Assembly: GCA_009829735.1 (NCBI GenBank)
Contig: CM020620.1
Span: 14,753,420-14,817,419, forward strand
From: Pyropia yezoensis
Taxonomy: Eukaryota > Rhodophyta > Bangiophyceae > Bangiales > Bangiaceae
Direction of reading: 5' to 3'
DNA: 64,000 nt
Every line of letters begins with the position of its first letter. Within the stretch, counting starts at the first letter, position 1. The translations under genes and the position numbers were made by a program. The notes under the pieces were generated by a model. It was not told where the DNA came from, made no database searches, and saw only the letters and a list, made by a program, of their open reading frames with translations. This document shows positions 36,297 to 47,795 of the stretch, piece by piece.

Positions 36297-37266
36297 TGTA
36301 AGGATTTGCCCCTTAAATCGCCACCCGGAACCCAGGGGATATGGACTGGGACCTCTCCTTACATATCCGGCCCCGATAACTCCCCCCAAGACACATCAAT
36401 TCCCCACTACCCTGGGCGACACCACGCTGTATCACTGACATTTCGCTGACGTCGGCCGACCGCACGAAAGCCGCCGTCAACGCACTGTCGGAACCCTGTC
36501 ATGGACGTCGAAACTCGACAACGAGGAGCGAGTGACATCGTCGACCAACCACGGGCGGTCATCCCCGTCTGTGCTGCCTGAATTTTATTCTCTGCGCTGC
36601 TTGAAAGCCGGCATCAAGGACCAGTCACATGATTCACCGACACTGAGGACACTGCACATCCTCGCTGGCGGCTGAGTGCGATATGACTGGCTCGCCGGCT
36701 TTTGGATTGATTGAATTCGGCCAACTGGTTGGTGACTGGCTGGCCGGTCAAGGGATTGATTGAATTTGGCGTTGCTGGCCCTTACAGCCAGTCGGACCTT
36801 CTGGCCGATCGGCGTGTGGTGCCGGCTGGTGGGGCGCGCTTGGCGCCATCCACGGGACCCCCTTCGTTTCGGGCAAACTGGGGCTGCACTCCTTTAGTGC
36901 GCACGCCCGCCCATGCTTTGTTCTGAGAGACATGCTTTGTTTTTGGACCGTTCTGTGCCTACCGGCGGTGCGATGGGAAAACGCATGCTTTGGGGCACCT
37001 CGGGTGCCCCGACGCGAGTATATAGTGCGTGGGTGTCGGCGCCACCGGGGGAGACGAGAGGGGAAACGACAGACACAGACCAAAGACATTGTTTACCTTT
37101 TGTACCCTCGATCCCCACCGACGTCGCGCCCATCTTCTTCCCCAGACCCACCCCCGTCGAGACCACCGTCCTCTTCCCCGTGCCCCGCCGCCCTATTGGC
37201 TCGCAGGGCCCGCTGAAACCCCCACGAGTACGTTGAGGGCTCCCCGGTTTTGGGTGGGTCCTCACA
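36297..37266 (+). repeat. Gypsy A 5' LTR
   Basis: 970 bp, beginning TGTAAGGATT and ending CCTCACA (TG...CA). It matches 42978-43946 almost throughout. The promoter area includes a perfect palindrome and a TATA box at 36992-37024. The transcript start is expected around 37,050. Confidence 0.92.
36992..37024 (+). promoter_or_regulatory. LTR core promoter: 8-bp-arm palindrome plus TATATA
   Basis: GGGGCACC, loop TCG, GGTGCCCC (36992-37010) is followed 8 bp later by TATATA (37019-37024). The same arrangement appears in the 3' LTR (from 43672), in the solo LTR (reverse strand, about 50,270-50,300) and, with one bulge, in gypsy B LTRs (47508-47527, then TATACA). Conservation across diverged LTRs suggests a protein-binding site or promoter structure. 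Confidence 0.6.
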
Positions 37267-37268
37267 TG

Positions 37269-37286
37269 TGGTAGCTTTCGATCGTT
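37269..37286 (+). other. Probable primer-binding site of gypsy A
   Basis: TGGTAGCTTTCGATCG begins two bases after the LTR end. TGG is the expected complement of a tRNA CCA end. Gypsy B has TGGTAGCTTCAGG at the same place (47798). The tRNA species is not assigned. Confidence 0.5.
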
Positions 37287-37502
37287 CGACTTTCTACCTG
37301 GCGGTGACTGCGATTCCGTGCGTGATTGGGACCTCCCTGCGATTGTGACGTCGTGTTGCCCCCTGCGTTCGGCTTGCCACGGGCATCGTAATACGAACGC
37401 AGTGGGTTCCACGAATCACACCGAAAGAATATTTCCCTGACACTGCCATCGCGCTTGATGTCACGGATTTTTTCTTTTTGGTCAACCGATTGTTGAATCC
37501 CA

Positions 37503-38228
37503 GTGAGTTCCAAATCAGGTTCCGAGTGTTCTTCCTCGGCTGTGGCGGCCGCGTCGGCATCCTCCGGCACGACGGCCCGCAACACGGTGGCCACGTCACG
37601 TGGAAACCCTGAGACCCGCGCACCCCCGACGATCCGCAGCGCTGGTACAGCGCGCGGCTCGTCGGCACGCGGCAGTCCGTCGGCACGCGGCCCCGTGGGA
37701 GGGCACCACCACCCGGGGGCACGCAGCCCCCCGGCGGGCGCCTTCTCCACCTTCACCCAGGCGGCCCCCCCGCACCTATCCCTGCTGGGGCGGACCGCCC
37801 CCAAGCCCCCCCTCTCGGGCAAGGGCAAGGGCCCTGCCTCGGCGGGCACAGCGGCCCGGACGAACCGGCGCGTGCTGCTACCCCCGCAGGAACCGGCGCG
37901 CCGTTTCATCGCGCCGCTTCCACCGCTGATTGGGCACATTAAGCCGACCACCGCGCGGGCGGTGGAACAGCGCGAACCGCGCCGAATCGCCAACGCCTGC
38001 CGCATCCCACTGGGCACACACCAGTGTAAGCCCTGCGGTGTGACGTGCAACAGCCTATCGGTGTTGCGCGACCATCGCAACTCACGTCGGCATCGCAGTA
38101 CTGTCAACCGCCCTTCCACTCTCCCACGCTGCGATCCCTGTGGGCGTGAATTTGATTCGGTGGTTCAATTCGAAAGCCACTTGCGTGGCGAGGCGCACCA
38201 CCGCCAGCTGGCGCGGGGCACCGATTGA
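37503..38228 (+). CDS. Zinc-finger ORF between LTR and gag (gypsy A)
   Basis: This open frame of about 241 codons lies between the 5' LTR and gag in the sense orientation. The first 150 residues are Ala/Gly/Pro/Arg-rich. Two adjacent fingers follow (38,025-38,196), both C-x2-C-x12-H-x5-H: CKPCGVTCNSLSVLRDH..RRH and CDPCGREFDSVVQFESH..EAH. This spacing is that of U1/matrin/JAZ-type fingers, which often bind double-stranded or structured RNA. Gypsy B has the same ORF at 48,198-48,854, with about 60% identity over the fingers. No ATG occurs in this frame after the stop at about 37,492, so expression would need a spliced leader, a non-AUG start or fusion to other sequence. It might be a captured host gene fragment or an accessory RNA-binding protein. 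Confidence 0.6.
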   Translation: MSSKSGSECSSSAVAAASASSGTTARNTVATSRGNPETRAPPTIRSAGTARGSSARGSPSARGPVGGHHHPGARSPPAGAFSTFTQAAPPHLSLLGRTAPKPPLSGKGKGPASAGTAARTNRRVLLPPQEPARRFIAPLPPLIGHIKPTTARAVEQREPRRIANACRIPLGTHQCKPCGVTCNSLSVLRDHRNSRRHRSTVNRPSTLPRCDPCGREFDSVVQFESHLRGEAHHRQLARGTD

Positions 38229-38571
38229 AAACCCCCATTGATCTACCTCGAGAGCCCGATTTTCCCCCTCTGATCTCCCCCTCGCGTGAGAATCCGACGA
38301 GACCGACTCGGGCCCGAGCGCGGACGCCGACCGAAAATCCGATTGCGCGCCCTCGAACGATTTGCTTGTGATTGGATTTAAGGAAATAGTGTTGCACGCT
38401 CTTGATCTCGTCGCCGCGATCCCGCGGCACTTGACCAATTGTCGCGCGCCACTACGTCGCTTGACCAAATTACTTGCCCAGATCCATCCGGACTTCGACT
38501 GGGCATTAGTTGTAAGTCCAGGTCGCTCTGTCCTGTAAAATTATATATTCTGGAGTTAACTCCTGGAAACG

Positions 38572-39450
38572 ATGGACCCCTCAAGTATTGCTGGCGGGAC
38601 CCCGGTCACTTCTGGGTCGACATCCGGCACCCCCAGTGTCGAGGCATGGAATCAGCTTACGACATTTGTGACGCAGATGCATGACGAGCTCGAGGCACAC
38701 AAGGTGGAATTGGAAGACACGAAGCAGCAGCTCGCCGAGACCAAGGCGAAAGCAGCCCGCGAGAACGCAAAACCCGCACGGCCGAACAAGCCCGGGCTGT
38801 CCTCTGGCAAACCCGGGACCATTGAAGCGTAGTTCTCCCACATGGTCTCCTACGTCCGGCTGAGTGAACCCGCAGAAGCGTGTCGTGTCGCTTGCACCTA
38901 TCTCGATGGAGAAGCGTTCAACTGGTGGCACACCTATAGTCAGACTACAGACGTTTCGAGCTGGGACGCCTTCCGTGCTGCACTCATCCGGCGCTTCAGT
39001 CCCCTGAACAAGACGCAGGCGGCACGGGACAAGCTGCACGCATGGCGACAGATTAAGGACGTCGGGACGTTTAACAAGACTTTCCTGAGCGTCGTCGTGG
39101 ACATCCCAGACATCACTGAAGCGGAAAAGATTGACCGCTACACGCGAGGTCTGAAGCGGGACATCTGGCAGGCACTGTGCCTCAAAAACTACACTGAACT
39201 CGAGCCTCTAACGACAGACGCCCTGCGCGTAGAAGCTGCCAAGGCTGGAGCCTCGCGCTTCACGAACAGCCTCAGCAGCACCTCTGGGAAGCCGTCTGCG
39301 ACGGGTGTCGTCCCCATGGACATTTCCAGCATCAAGGTCGAGAAGCTCACGCCAGAGGAGCGCCAGCGCTGTATGCGCGAGGGAGTCTGCCTCCGCTGTC
39401 GCGAAAAGGGGCACCTGGCAAAGGACTGCCCAAAAGGCCAGCGGAACTGA
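38572..39450 (+). pseudogene. gag: gag of gypsy A, one internal stop
   Basis: The ATG is at 38572. Capsid-type sequence (YLDGEAFNWWHTYSQ, RFSPLNKTQAARDKLH, IDRYTRGLKRDIWQAL) is followed by a CCHC zinc knuckle (CLRCREKGHLAKDC) near the end. An in-frame TAG lies at 38830-38832, where gypsy B has TGG, a single G-to-A change. pol lies in the -1 frame just downstream, suggesting frameshift expression in the intact family. Confidence 0.9.
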
Positions 39451-39473
39451 AGCAGCAACCATCGTCAACAGCG

Positions 39474-42400
39474 GTGAAAGATGCTCCTTTTGTTCCGGAA
39501 AACAAATCGTCACCCTTTGAAGGCCCGCGTCTCGGGCTACTGCTTTCTACTGCTTCTGTCAATGGCAATGTTGTTAAGGTGCTGTTCGACGACGGGTCTC
39601 CCATCAACGTCGTCTCCAGGCGCCTCATGAAAACCCTGAATGTCAAGACCACTGAAACGGACTTCGCGGCAAACATGCCCGATGGACGTTCCCATGTACT
39701 CGCTGAAACGATTGAACCCTTAGAGATTTACATCGGCCTTTACCAAGAACGACTACGGTTCGCCGTATGCGACCTCAGTGCGTACGACGTTATCCTCGGT
39801 AAGAAATGGCGCGATGACGAGGGCGCCAAGATCAACAACCAGAAGAACAAGATATCCTTTAAGTTCAACCACAAGAATATTTCTATCACCGCCTCCCTCA
39901 AGAAACCGGAGGGCCTCATTAGCCGGCAACGACTCGCACGTGACCTCATCCATAGGACCCCTGTATTCGCCATCTACCTGCAGTCTGAAGACCCCTCAAG
40001 CAGCTTTGACATCAACTCCATCATTATGGGAGAAGCTGAAGACAAAAATGAAGTCCAACAGATTCTCAAGGAGTACGCTGACGTCTTCCCGGCTGAGCTC
40101 CCGGACGGACTCCCTCCCGAGCGTAGTCACAAGTTTAGCATCAAGCTGACTGACGACGCTGAACCACGTCGCAGCGGTATTTACCGCCTCTCCGAGTGGG
40201 AACTCGATGAACTCAAGACCCAACTTGCGACCCTGGTTCGGAAGGGATGCATCCAGCTAAGTGCCTCACCGTGGGGCTCCTCCGTTCTATTTGCGGCGAA
40301 AAAGGACGGCGGCTGGCGGATGTGCATCGACTACCGAGCATTGAACAAGGCCACCATCAAGAATGCATATCCTCTACCACGTATCGATGACATCTTTGAT
40401 CAACTACGAAAGGCCAAGTATTTCACGAATATTGACCTCCGCTCTGGCTACCACCAGATCCGGCTGGACCCTGACACCATCCCATTGACGGCGTTTCGGA
40501 CCAAGTATGGATTCTACGAGTTTACTGTGCTACCCTTCGGACTGACGAACGCCCCCGCAGTCTTCATGAACTTGATGAACGATGTGTTCAGACCCTACCT
40601 GTACGACTTCATCTGCGTCTACTTAGACGACATTTTGGTCTACAGCGAAACCTATGAGGATCATCTCAAGCACCTGAGAAAAACCCTGGCCAAGCTACGA
40701 GAACACAAGCTTTACGCCAAGGCGAGTAAGTGCCAATTCGCTCGAACCACTGTCGATTACCTCGGCCACGTCATATCTGACGCAGGCTTTTCCATGGAGG
40801 ACCAGAAGGTCCAAGCCATTCGGACGTGGGCAACCCCCAAGAGAAAGAAGGACGTGCAGGCCTTCCTCGGTATGGTCAACTTCTATCGCCGATTTATCAA
40901 AGGAATGGCCGCAGTTGCTACCCCTCTTACAAGGTTGACGGGGAAGGTCGACTTTGAGTGGACGCCGGACGCCCAGAAAGCCTTCGAGCAGCTGCAGACT
41001 CTGACAACAAGTGCACCGGTACTAAGGCCGTTTGACAAACGATATCCCATCTACGTGTCTACTGATGCCAGCGGGTATGCTATTGGCGCAGTCCTCGAAC
41101 AAGACGACGGAAAGGGACGGCGTCCAGTGGCATTCTTCTCCCTGACCTTGAATATCCACGAGCAACGCTACAGCATCCGCGAACGTGAGCTGCTCGCAGT
41201 GGTCCAAGCCATCCGGCACTGGCGCTGCTACCTCCACGGAAGACCCTTTGAGGTCCATACCGACCACGAGTCCCTGAGATACCTGCGAACCCAACAAAGG
41301 CTGAACGACCGCCAAGTCAAGTGGCTTGAACTTCTGGATCAATTCCAGTTCAAGATTGTCCCGATCAAAGGCATCTCCGACGCCGTAGCTGATGCCCTTT
41401 CCAGGCAACCCCAAGATGCCCCTGACAAGCACGAACCCAACCAAGATCTCCTTAGTCGAGTGCTGACCAAGAGCATTGACGAAACCTTCAAGAAAACTGA
41501 AATCAACAACCTCATGACCATCAACCAAAGTGATCAAGACCTTGCCACCCTAGAACAAGAGTACAAAGCGGACCCCGAGTATGCCGACCTAGCCAAGGAC
41601 CCGGTATCTCCCTACCGGTTTCATACGAGGTTGTTGAAACGAGGTGACCGTACGTGCATCCCCGCTGGTACTCTACGCCAAAGACTCCTCCACGACTACC
41701 ACGACGTCCCGTACCAAGGGCACATGGGAGTGAAGAAAACCACCAAGGCCGTTGCTTCCAATTACTACTGGAAGTCTATGCGGCAGGACATCCAAAGATA
41801 CGTACAATCATGTGATTCGTGCCAGCGGAACAAGGCTAGCACTCATTCACCTCTCGGTCATCTCAAACCACTCGAACCCCCAAGCCAAAGATGGGCAAGT
41901 GTCTGCAAGGACTTTATTACCCCACTGCCACTGACACCACGAGGCCACAACGGCATTTATGTCGTTGTTGACCGACTCACCAAGATGATTCGCCTGGCAC
42001 CAATGAAGCCGGAATGTACAGCGCCGGTCACAGCTCAGCTTTACCACGATCACGTCAATCGCAACCAAGGCCTACCTCAAGAAGTCGTCTGAGACCGCAA
42101 CCCCATCTTTTTCTCCAACATCTGGCGGTCACTGACAAAGATTCTCAAGGTCAGGATCAAAGCCTCATCGGCGTACCACCCGCAGAAGGACGGCCAAACT
42201 GAGATTATGAACAAGAAAATTGAAGAAATCCTCAGAAACGTCGTCAACCATCATCAAGGCGAATGGGACCTTTTCCTCGTTGCCGCGGAAGTTGCGTACA
42301 ACCGGTCACCTAATGCCGTAACCACGTACTCTCCATTTTTCTTGAACTACGGGTTTGAACCAAGGACCGTGCCTACAGACATCCTCGACAGCAGGGACTC

Positions 42401-42966
42401 AAATTTTCCTGCTGTGTCGGATTGGCTGTCCAGCCTCCACGATGCTCAAAAGACGGCTATCGCCGCCATCAAGAGCGCCAATGAGACGCGCTCGGCGTAC
42501 GCAAACCGTCATCGCCGACCATGCACAATCACTGTGGGCGACCACGTACTCCTCAGCACCAAGAACCTCTTGCCCGACGCTTTTCAAGGCGCTCGTCAGC
42601 TGATGCCCAAATACTCCGGACCCTACAAAGTCACGGAGAGCATCAAAGACGTCACGTTTCGTCTCGATCTTCCTCAAGCTGTCCTCGATCGCAAAGTTCA
42701 CAACGCCTTCCATGCCAGCCTCCTGCAGCCGTACCGCGCTGATCCATATGGTCGACTTCCTCCCGTTCCACCCCCGGTTGCATTTCCGGATGGCTCGGTC
42801 GAGTATGAAGTGGACTCCATTGCACGGTGACGAAAGCGCCGTGGACGGCTGCAGTACCTCGTCAAATGGAAAGGCTGCGACATCAGCGAGAACTCTTGGC
42901 TGACAAAGCAAGACGTTGTGAACGCCCCTGAAGTTCTAGACGCGTTTCTTCGACGCGCGTCCTAAG
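39474..42966 (+). pseudogene. pol: pol of gypsy A (PR-RT-RH-IN-chromodomain), two stops
   Basis: Order: aspartic protease (LFDDGSP), reverse transcriptase (CIDYRALNKAT; catalytic YLDD at about 40,620), RNase H (STDASGYAIGAVLEQDD; DALSR), integrase zinc region and DDE core (CDSCQRNKAS), then a chromodomain (YLVKWKGCDISENSWL) that marks chromoviruses. The frame is interrupted by TGA at 42,090-42,092 within integrase and by TGA at 42,828-42,830 before the chromodomain. The rest is open over 870 codons, so decay is recent. The chromodomain may direct insertion into heterochromatin. Confidence 0.92.
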
Positions 42967-42977
42967 GGCGGGGAGGT

Positions 42978-43946
42978 GTAAGGACTTGCCCCTTAAATCG
43001 CCACCCGGAACCCAGGGGATATGGACTGGGACCTCTCCTTACATGTCCGGCCCCGATAACTCCCCCCAAGACACATCAATTCCCCACTACCCTGGGCGAC
43101 ACCACGCTGTATCCCTGACATTTCGCTGACGTCGGCCGACCGCACGAAAGCCGCCGTCAACGCACTGTCGGAACCCTGTCATGGACGTCGAAACTCGACA
43201 ACGAGGAGCGAGTGACATCGTCGACCAACCACGGGCGGACATCCCCGTCTGTGCTGCCTGCATTTTATTTTCTGCGCTGCTTGAAAGCTGGCATCAAGGA
43301 CCAGTCACATGATTCACCGACACTGAGGACCCCGCACATCCTCGCTGGCGGCTGAGAGCGATATGACTGGCTCGCCGGCTTTTGGATTGATTGAATTCGG
43401 CCAACTGGTTGGTGACTGGCTGGCCGGTCACGGGATTGATTGAATTTGGCGTTGCTGGCCCTTACAGCCAGTCGGACCTTCTGGCCGATCGGCGTGTGGT
43501 GCCGGCTGGTGGGGCGCGCTTGGCGCCATCCACGGGACCCCCTTCGTTTCGGGCAAACTGGGGCTGCACTCCTTTAGTGCGCACGCCCGCCCATGCTTTG
43601 TTCTGAGAGACATGCTTTGTTTTTGGACCGTTCTGTGCCTACCGGCGGTGCGATGGGGAAACGCATGCTTTGGGGCACCTCGGGTGCCCCGACGCGAGTA
43701 TATAGTGCGTGGGTGTCGGCGCCACCGGGGGAGACGAGAGGGGAAACGACAGACACAGACCAAAGACACTGTTTACCTTTTGTACCCTCGATCCCCACCG
43801 ACGTCGCGCCGATCTTCTTCCCCAGACCCACCCCCGTCGAGACCACCGTCCTCTTCCCCGTGCCCCGCCGCCCCATTTGCTCGCAGGGCCCGCTGAAACC
43901 CCCACGAGTACGTTGAGGGCTCCCCGGTTTTCGGTGGGTCCTCGCA
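42978..43946 (+). repeat. Gypsy A 3' LTR
   Basis: 969 bp, TGTAAGGACT to CCTCGCA. It is preceded by the purine-rich tract GGGCGGGGAGG. The duplicated CACAC follows directly. It differs from the 5' LTR by about 17 substitutions and one small indel. Confidence 0.92.
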
Positions 43947-44190
43947 CACACCTAGGCAAGTACCCACAGCAGCGGCACACTCCAGCCCCCGAACTGTTGT
44001 GCTCTCTGTTCTAGCGCTCTCGCGCGCGGCCAAAGCCCAAATGACAAAGGTGGCGGCCGCGGCGAAGTTGCAGAACAAGTTTCTGGGCACCACGCTACCC
44101 TTCGATGACTCCGACCTGTCCTCTGGGCTGGCTGTCCTCGCCCCGCGGGCGCGCGCGGACTCCTCGCCTTTCTTACCAATCCAGCAATAA
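43947..44190 (+). pseudogene. Harbinger Myb/SANT-like protein, 3' end
   Basis: Removing gypsy A and one CACAC restores a continuous frame from 36,296 into this segment. It ends with SPFLPIQQ and TAA at 44,188-44,190. The stop overlaps AATAAA (44,186-44,191), a ready polyadenylation signal. The segment is Ala/Lys-rich. Confidence 0.75.
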
Positions 44191-45450
44191 ATCTGATAGT
44201 GATGCCGGCATGTAGTGTTGTACCTGGGAAGTGTTTGTGCATGTTGCTTGTGCTTGTACGAGACCGTGGGAATTAAAGGTTTTTTTTATCACACCCTTTG
44301 GGCAGGGTGTTTTTTTTTTTTCCTATACCTCTTGTTCGTCCTGAGCCAGAGCATCTGGGCAACTTCCTCCCCGGCCTTCACCGCCGTTGCCGCCACCGCA
44401 GATGGAGGCGGGCGGCGAGCGGTACGGGGTTGGCCGGCTTCCCCCCCCGACTTCCACCAGTCCCCCCCATTCCACCTCAAGCAGCCGCGGCGCCCAGCGC
44501 CGCTGCCGCAGCACTGCCCCAAAGGCGTGGGGCGACAAGCACCACACGGGTTGGCCCACCTCCCCCCCCACCTGGCACCAGCTCCCCCCCCTTCACGCCA
44601 GCCCGCCAGGGCGGCCGGCGCCATGGCCAGCGCCGCCGCAGACGCCGCCCGCCGCCCATGGCGGCAGGCGGCCAGCACCACAGGGGTGTGGCCGCTTCCC
44701 TGTTCGCCCTCCCCCAGTCCCCCCTCCTCCTCCGCAACCAGCCGCGACGACCGGCGCCGTGACCGGCGCCGCCACCGCCACAGCCCCCGATGGCGGCGGA
44801 TGGAGAGCACCACTGGGGCTGGCCCCCTCCCCACCTCTCTACCCACCTATCCACTCAGCCTCCCAGAGACCAACTCCAGCAGCCGCCGCAGAGGCATGCG
44901 CCACCGCCGCCAGCGCCGCCACCGCCGCTCCGAATGGCGGCGCCCGGCGATGGGCACAGGGATCTGCCTCGTTGCAACCCCACCACCCGTCAGTACCCCC
45001 CCCTCAGCTCGGGGCGGCTGTGGCCGGCGGCGCCGCTGTGCCTGTCGCTGATGAACGCGGCCACAGCCGCATGTCTGGGGGCATGCCCCCCCCCCCCACC
45101 CACTTGCTCGCATCGCCGCACGCGCGCCCAGCCAATCCTCGACTGACACCCCTTTTACGCCCTCACACCCCTCGCAGTCCTCCCCCTGCACGCCGCCAGC
45201 TTCCGGTCACCCTCTTTCCCTCTCCGCTGCTGGGCACACCCGCCCTGCGCGTAGCCAGGCGCTACGCTCCACCCCCTTCCCCCACCGAGTTCCCCGCCGT
45301 CTCCTCCCGCTTCGGACGGCTACACAGTTGCATCCAGTGTTGGTACAAGGAAGAGCAAGAAACAATGGTGTCCAAGGAAAAAAAAAACCCTGCTGAACGG
45401 GGAAAGAAACACCTTTGGTGACGACTACGCTTTCAGCTTGGTGGAATCTC
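44191..45450. repeat. Harbinger 3'-3' spacer with 125-130-bp degenerate tandem repeat
   Basis: Between the converging Harbinger genes, blocks resembling GGGGTTGGCCNNCTTCCCC recur near 44,427, 44,550, 44,683 and 44,812, separated by Ala/Pro-coding GCCGCC stretches. Short T tracts lie at 44,280-44,287 and 44,311-44,322, the latter following a small hairpin (CACCCTTTGGGCAGGGTG). The open frames here are low complexity on both strands and are not called. Confidence 0.6.
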
Positions 45451-46920
45451 TCACAGGTACGCCTCCAGCAACTCCCTCCAGTCGCGGTAGATAGGCTCGG
45501 CGAGGACGTTACGCAGCGCGACATGCTCCTCAGCACTTCGGACCTCCTTCCAGGCCATCATAGCTCGTACAAACGCGTTGGGTGCCGCCTGGGCAATGGG
45601 CATGATGTCTGGGCCTGCCTCGCCAGCGGTGGGAAAGCGTGCTCCAAGTGGAACTCCCCCCCGCCTACTTCCAGGTGCACCACTCCCGGCGGCAGAGCCA
45701 TCGGACTCACTCAAAGAGGAACCAGAGTCCGACGTCTCGTCAACAACAGCAGCAGCGAAGTCCCGCCGCTGCTTGGCCAGATACCCCCCCCGACGCACCT
45801 GGGTCACCGTGATGTGCACGATGGCAACCGCCTTGGCCACAGAACAGATGGTTGTGAACTTAGCGTACCTGGCCGGGTGAAGGGCGATGTGAAAGCGAGA
45901 GGTTAGTACCGCACAAAGTTGCTCAACTTCCTTCCGCTGCGCCTCCTGGAGGCGATTGAAGGTCTTCTGCTTGTCCGTGGCAGCCCGTCCACACGAGCAA
46001 ATGTAGAAGGCGTAGTGCGGGTAAATGCCGTCAACCACGTCATAGGGAAGCGTGCGCGTGTGGCCATTGATTGTGACGGGCTTGCTACGGGGCGGCCAAT
46101 CCCCCGCAGTGATATCCTGGTAGAGCGGAGACTGCTCCATACCATTGAGGTCGTTCATACTGTCCGGGCAGCCGACAGACGGGTGCCAGATATACAGGTC
46201 CTCGTCACCCACGGTCTCCATGACAACTGCCCGACGCCCCTCCCTGTTCTGGTACAGCCCAGCCTGCCCCTTCGGACAGTTCTTCCACTCCCACTGGGAG
46301 CAGTGCAGCGATCCAATGCAGCCCGGCATGCCCCTCTTCGCGTTCCTCTTCAGCAGCACGTCCAGCACGGCATCGTTGGGTGGGCGCAGGTACTCGCCTC
46401 GAAACTCCTTACCAACAAAAACAACCAGCTTCTTCACAGCAATCTCGATCGTGGTGGGGGAAATGCGGCAGTACTCATCGGCACGGTCAGTGGCTTCCCC
46501 ATACTCCAGCACTCGAAAAGCAGCAACCAGCTTCTGCAGCGGGTGGGCCTGCAGTTGGCCGGTTGCGTTGACCTTCTGCGCCCACCATGGGCGGTCCTTT
46601 CAAGCTCAATACACCCGGACAAACACAGCGCGAGGGACGCGAAAGCAACGCTCAAAATCGGCCTCCGAGTACATAGGGGGGGCACCATTCACACCAAAAT
46701 AGTCTTGTAAGATACAAAACATGCCAAACGCAAAGTCTCGTGGCTTGTTCTGCCGGCCCCGCGCAGATCCGCGGTACCTCAGCCACTTTCCACGGTGGGT
46801 CTCGCGCACACGGCGGCGATATTGCCGCAGAACGGAAAGGTGGGCAGCAACGGCCGAGGCCGCCTCAATGTCCTCCTGGTTCCGCATCAGCGCGCAAACG
46901 TCCAGATCAAGCTCCTCCTC
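45451..46920 (-). pseudogene. PIF/Harbinger DDE transposase, main part
   Basis: Family segments: ALMRNQEDIEAASAV, PMYSEADFERCFRVPRAVF, ATGQLQAHPLQKLVAAFRVL, GMPGCIGSLHCSQWEWKNCP, CPDSMNDLNGMEQSPLYQDI and VVDGIYPHYAFYICSC. This is the DDE nuclease of PIF/Harbinger elements. The first catalytic Asp of the GSLDC motif is His here. Two TGA codons one residue apart (46,606-46,608 and 46,600-46,602) stop the frame; both would be CGA before a C-to-T change. Downstream the frame stays open to a 353-codon end at 45,451. Gypsy B interrupts the coding sequence at 46,920; the N-terminal exon continues at 55,796. Confidence 0.87.
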
Positions 46921-47795
46921 TGTAAGGATATGCCCCCTAAGTCCACAAGACTCTGGCTTCGGGGAAAAAGACTGGGGCCTCTCCTTCCCTGTCCTTCTCA
47001 GCCAACTCCTTCCAACCCCCACCAACTCCCTGGTAATCTGGAGATGCCGCGGTGACCGGCCAAGATTCTACGGGTCGCGGACGGGCAGCACGAGAGCCGC
47101 GCATCGGCTACCCGTTTGTATCCTGACTCATCCCCGGACGGGTATCTTCTCTCCGCGGATCAGAGGACGAACGGACCACAGGACAAGCTACATCTCTGAC
47201 TCAACGGCCAGCCGGAACAATCTCCCCACGAGCTAATCGGAACGGCAAGATTTGCTGACCCACGGGAGATTTTCGAACCGAAGACTGGCGTCTGGCTTAC
47301 ACGCCTCTGCGGCCATTCCGGCCAACCGACGTGTGAGGCCAGCCGCGCGGCGCTACGAGCGCCGCACGCCGCCCCCGCCCCCGCTCGGGGCCGTCTGGTG
47401 GGGCGCCTTGGGGCGCGCATACCCACCTTGACGTGTGCTGAGAGCCTATGCCTTGTTTTGAGCCCATTGGTGCCGCCCCCCCGGCGGCACGGGAAATTGC
47501 ATGCTTTGGGGCACCCGCGGTGTCCCCCCGGGGGTATACAATGCGTGAGTGCGGGCGCCACCCGGGGAGACCTGGGGGGGAACAAAAAAAACACAGACAC
47601 AACGACCTCCTTTACCCTCGAACCCCTCGACCCCCTCTACCCTCACCGACGTCACGCCCATCTCCCTCCCCACCCCCATCACCGTCACCCCGCCCGTCAC
47701 CTTCCCCGCGCCCCGCAGCCTCATTGGCTTGCGCGGCCAGCTGACACCGTTCACCAGGACGTTGAGGGCTCCCCGGGTGTGGGTGGTACCTCACA
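46921..47795 (+). repeat. Gypsy B 5' LTR
   Basis: 875 bp, TGTAAGGATA to CCTCACA. It carries a perfect 8-bp-arm palindrome GTGCCGCC/GGCGGCAC at about 47,470-47,490, the GGGGCACC/GGTG(T)CCCC structure at 47,508-47,527 and a TATACA box at 47,535-47,540. Confidence 0.9.

Larger units (their letters stand above)
36297..43946 (+). mobile_element. Ty3/gypsy chromovirus A (full length, 7.65 kb)
   Basis: A complete LTR retrotransposon: 5' LTR 36297-37266, primer-binding region about 37269, a zinc-finger ORF, gag, pol ending in a chromodomain, a polypurine tract (42,965-42,977), and 3' LTR 42978-43946. The target duplication CACAC is exact (36292-36296 and 43947-43951). The LTRs differ at about 17 positions by eye (near 1.8%), so insertion is fairly recent relative to gypsy B. 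gag and pol each carry nonsense codons, so the copy is not autonomous. It sits inside the Harbinger Myb-like gene in the same orientation. Confidence 0.93.

Noticed and set aside
37262-38119. A 285-codon minus-strand frame opposite the gypsy A zinc-finger ORF, with a protein-like segment IKRDGSVREIFFRCDSW
   Set aside because: The plus strand encodes two properly spaced zinc fingers conserved in gypsy B. The minus frame is not kept in gypsy B beyond the first part.
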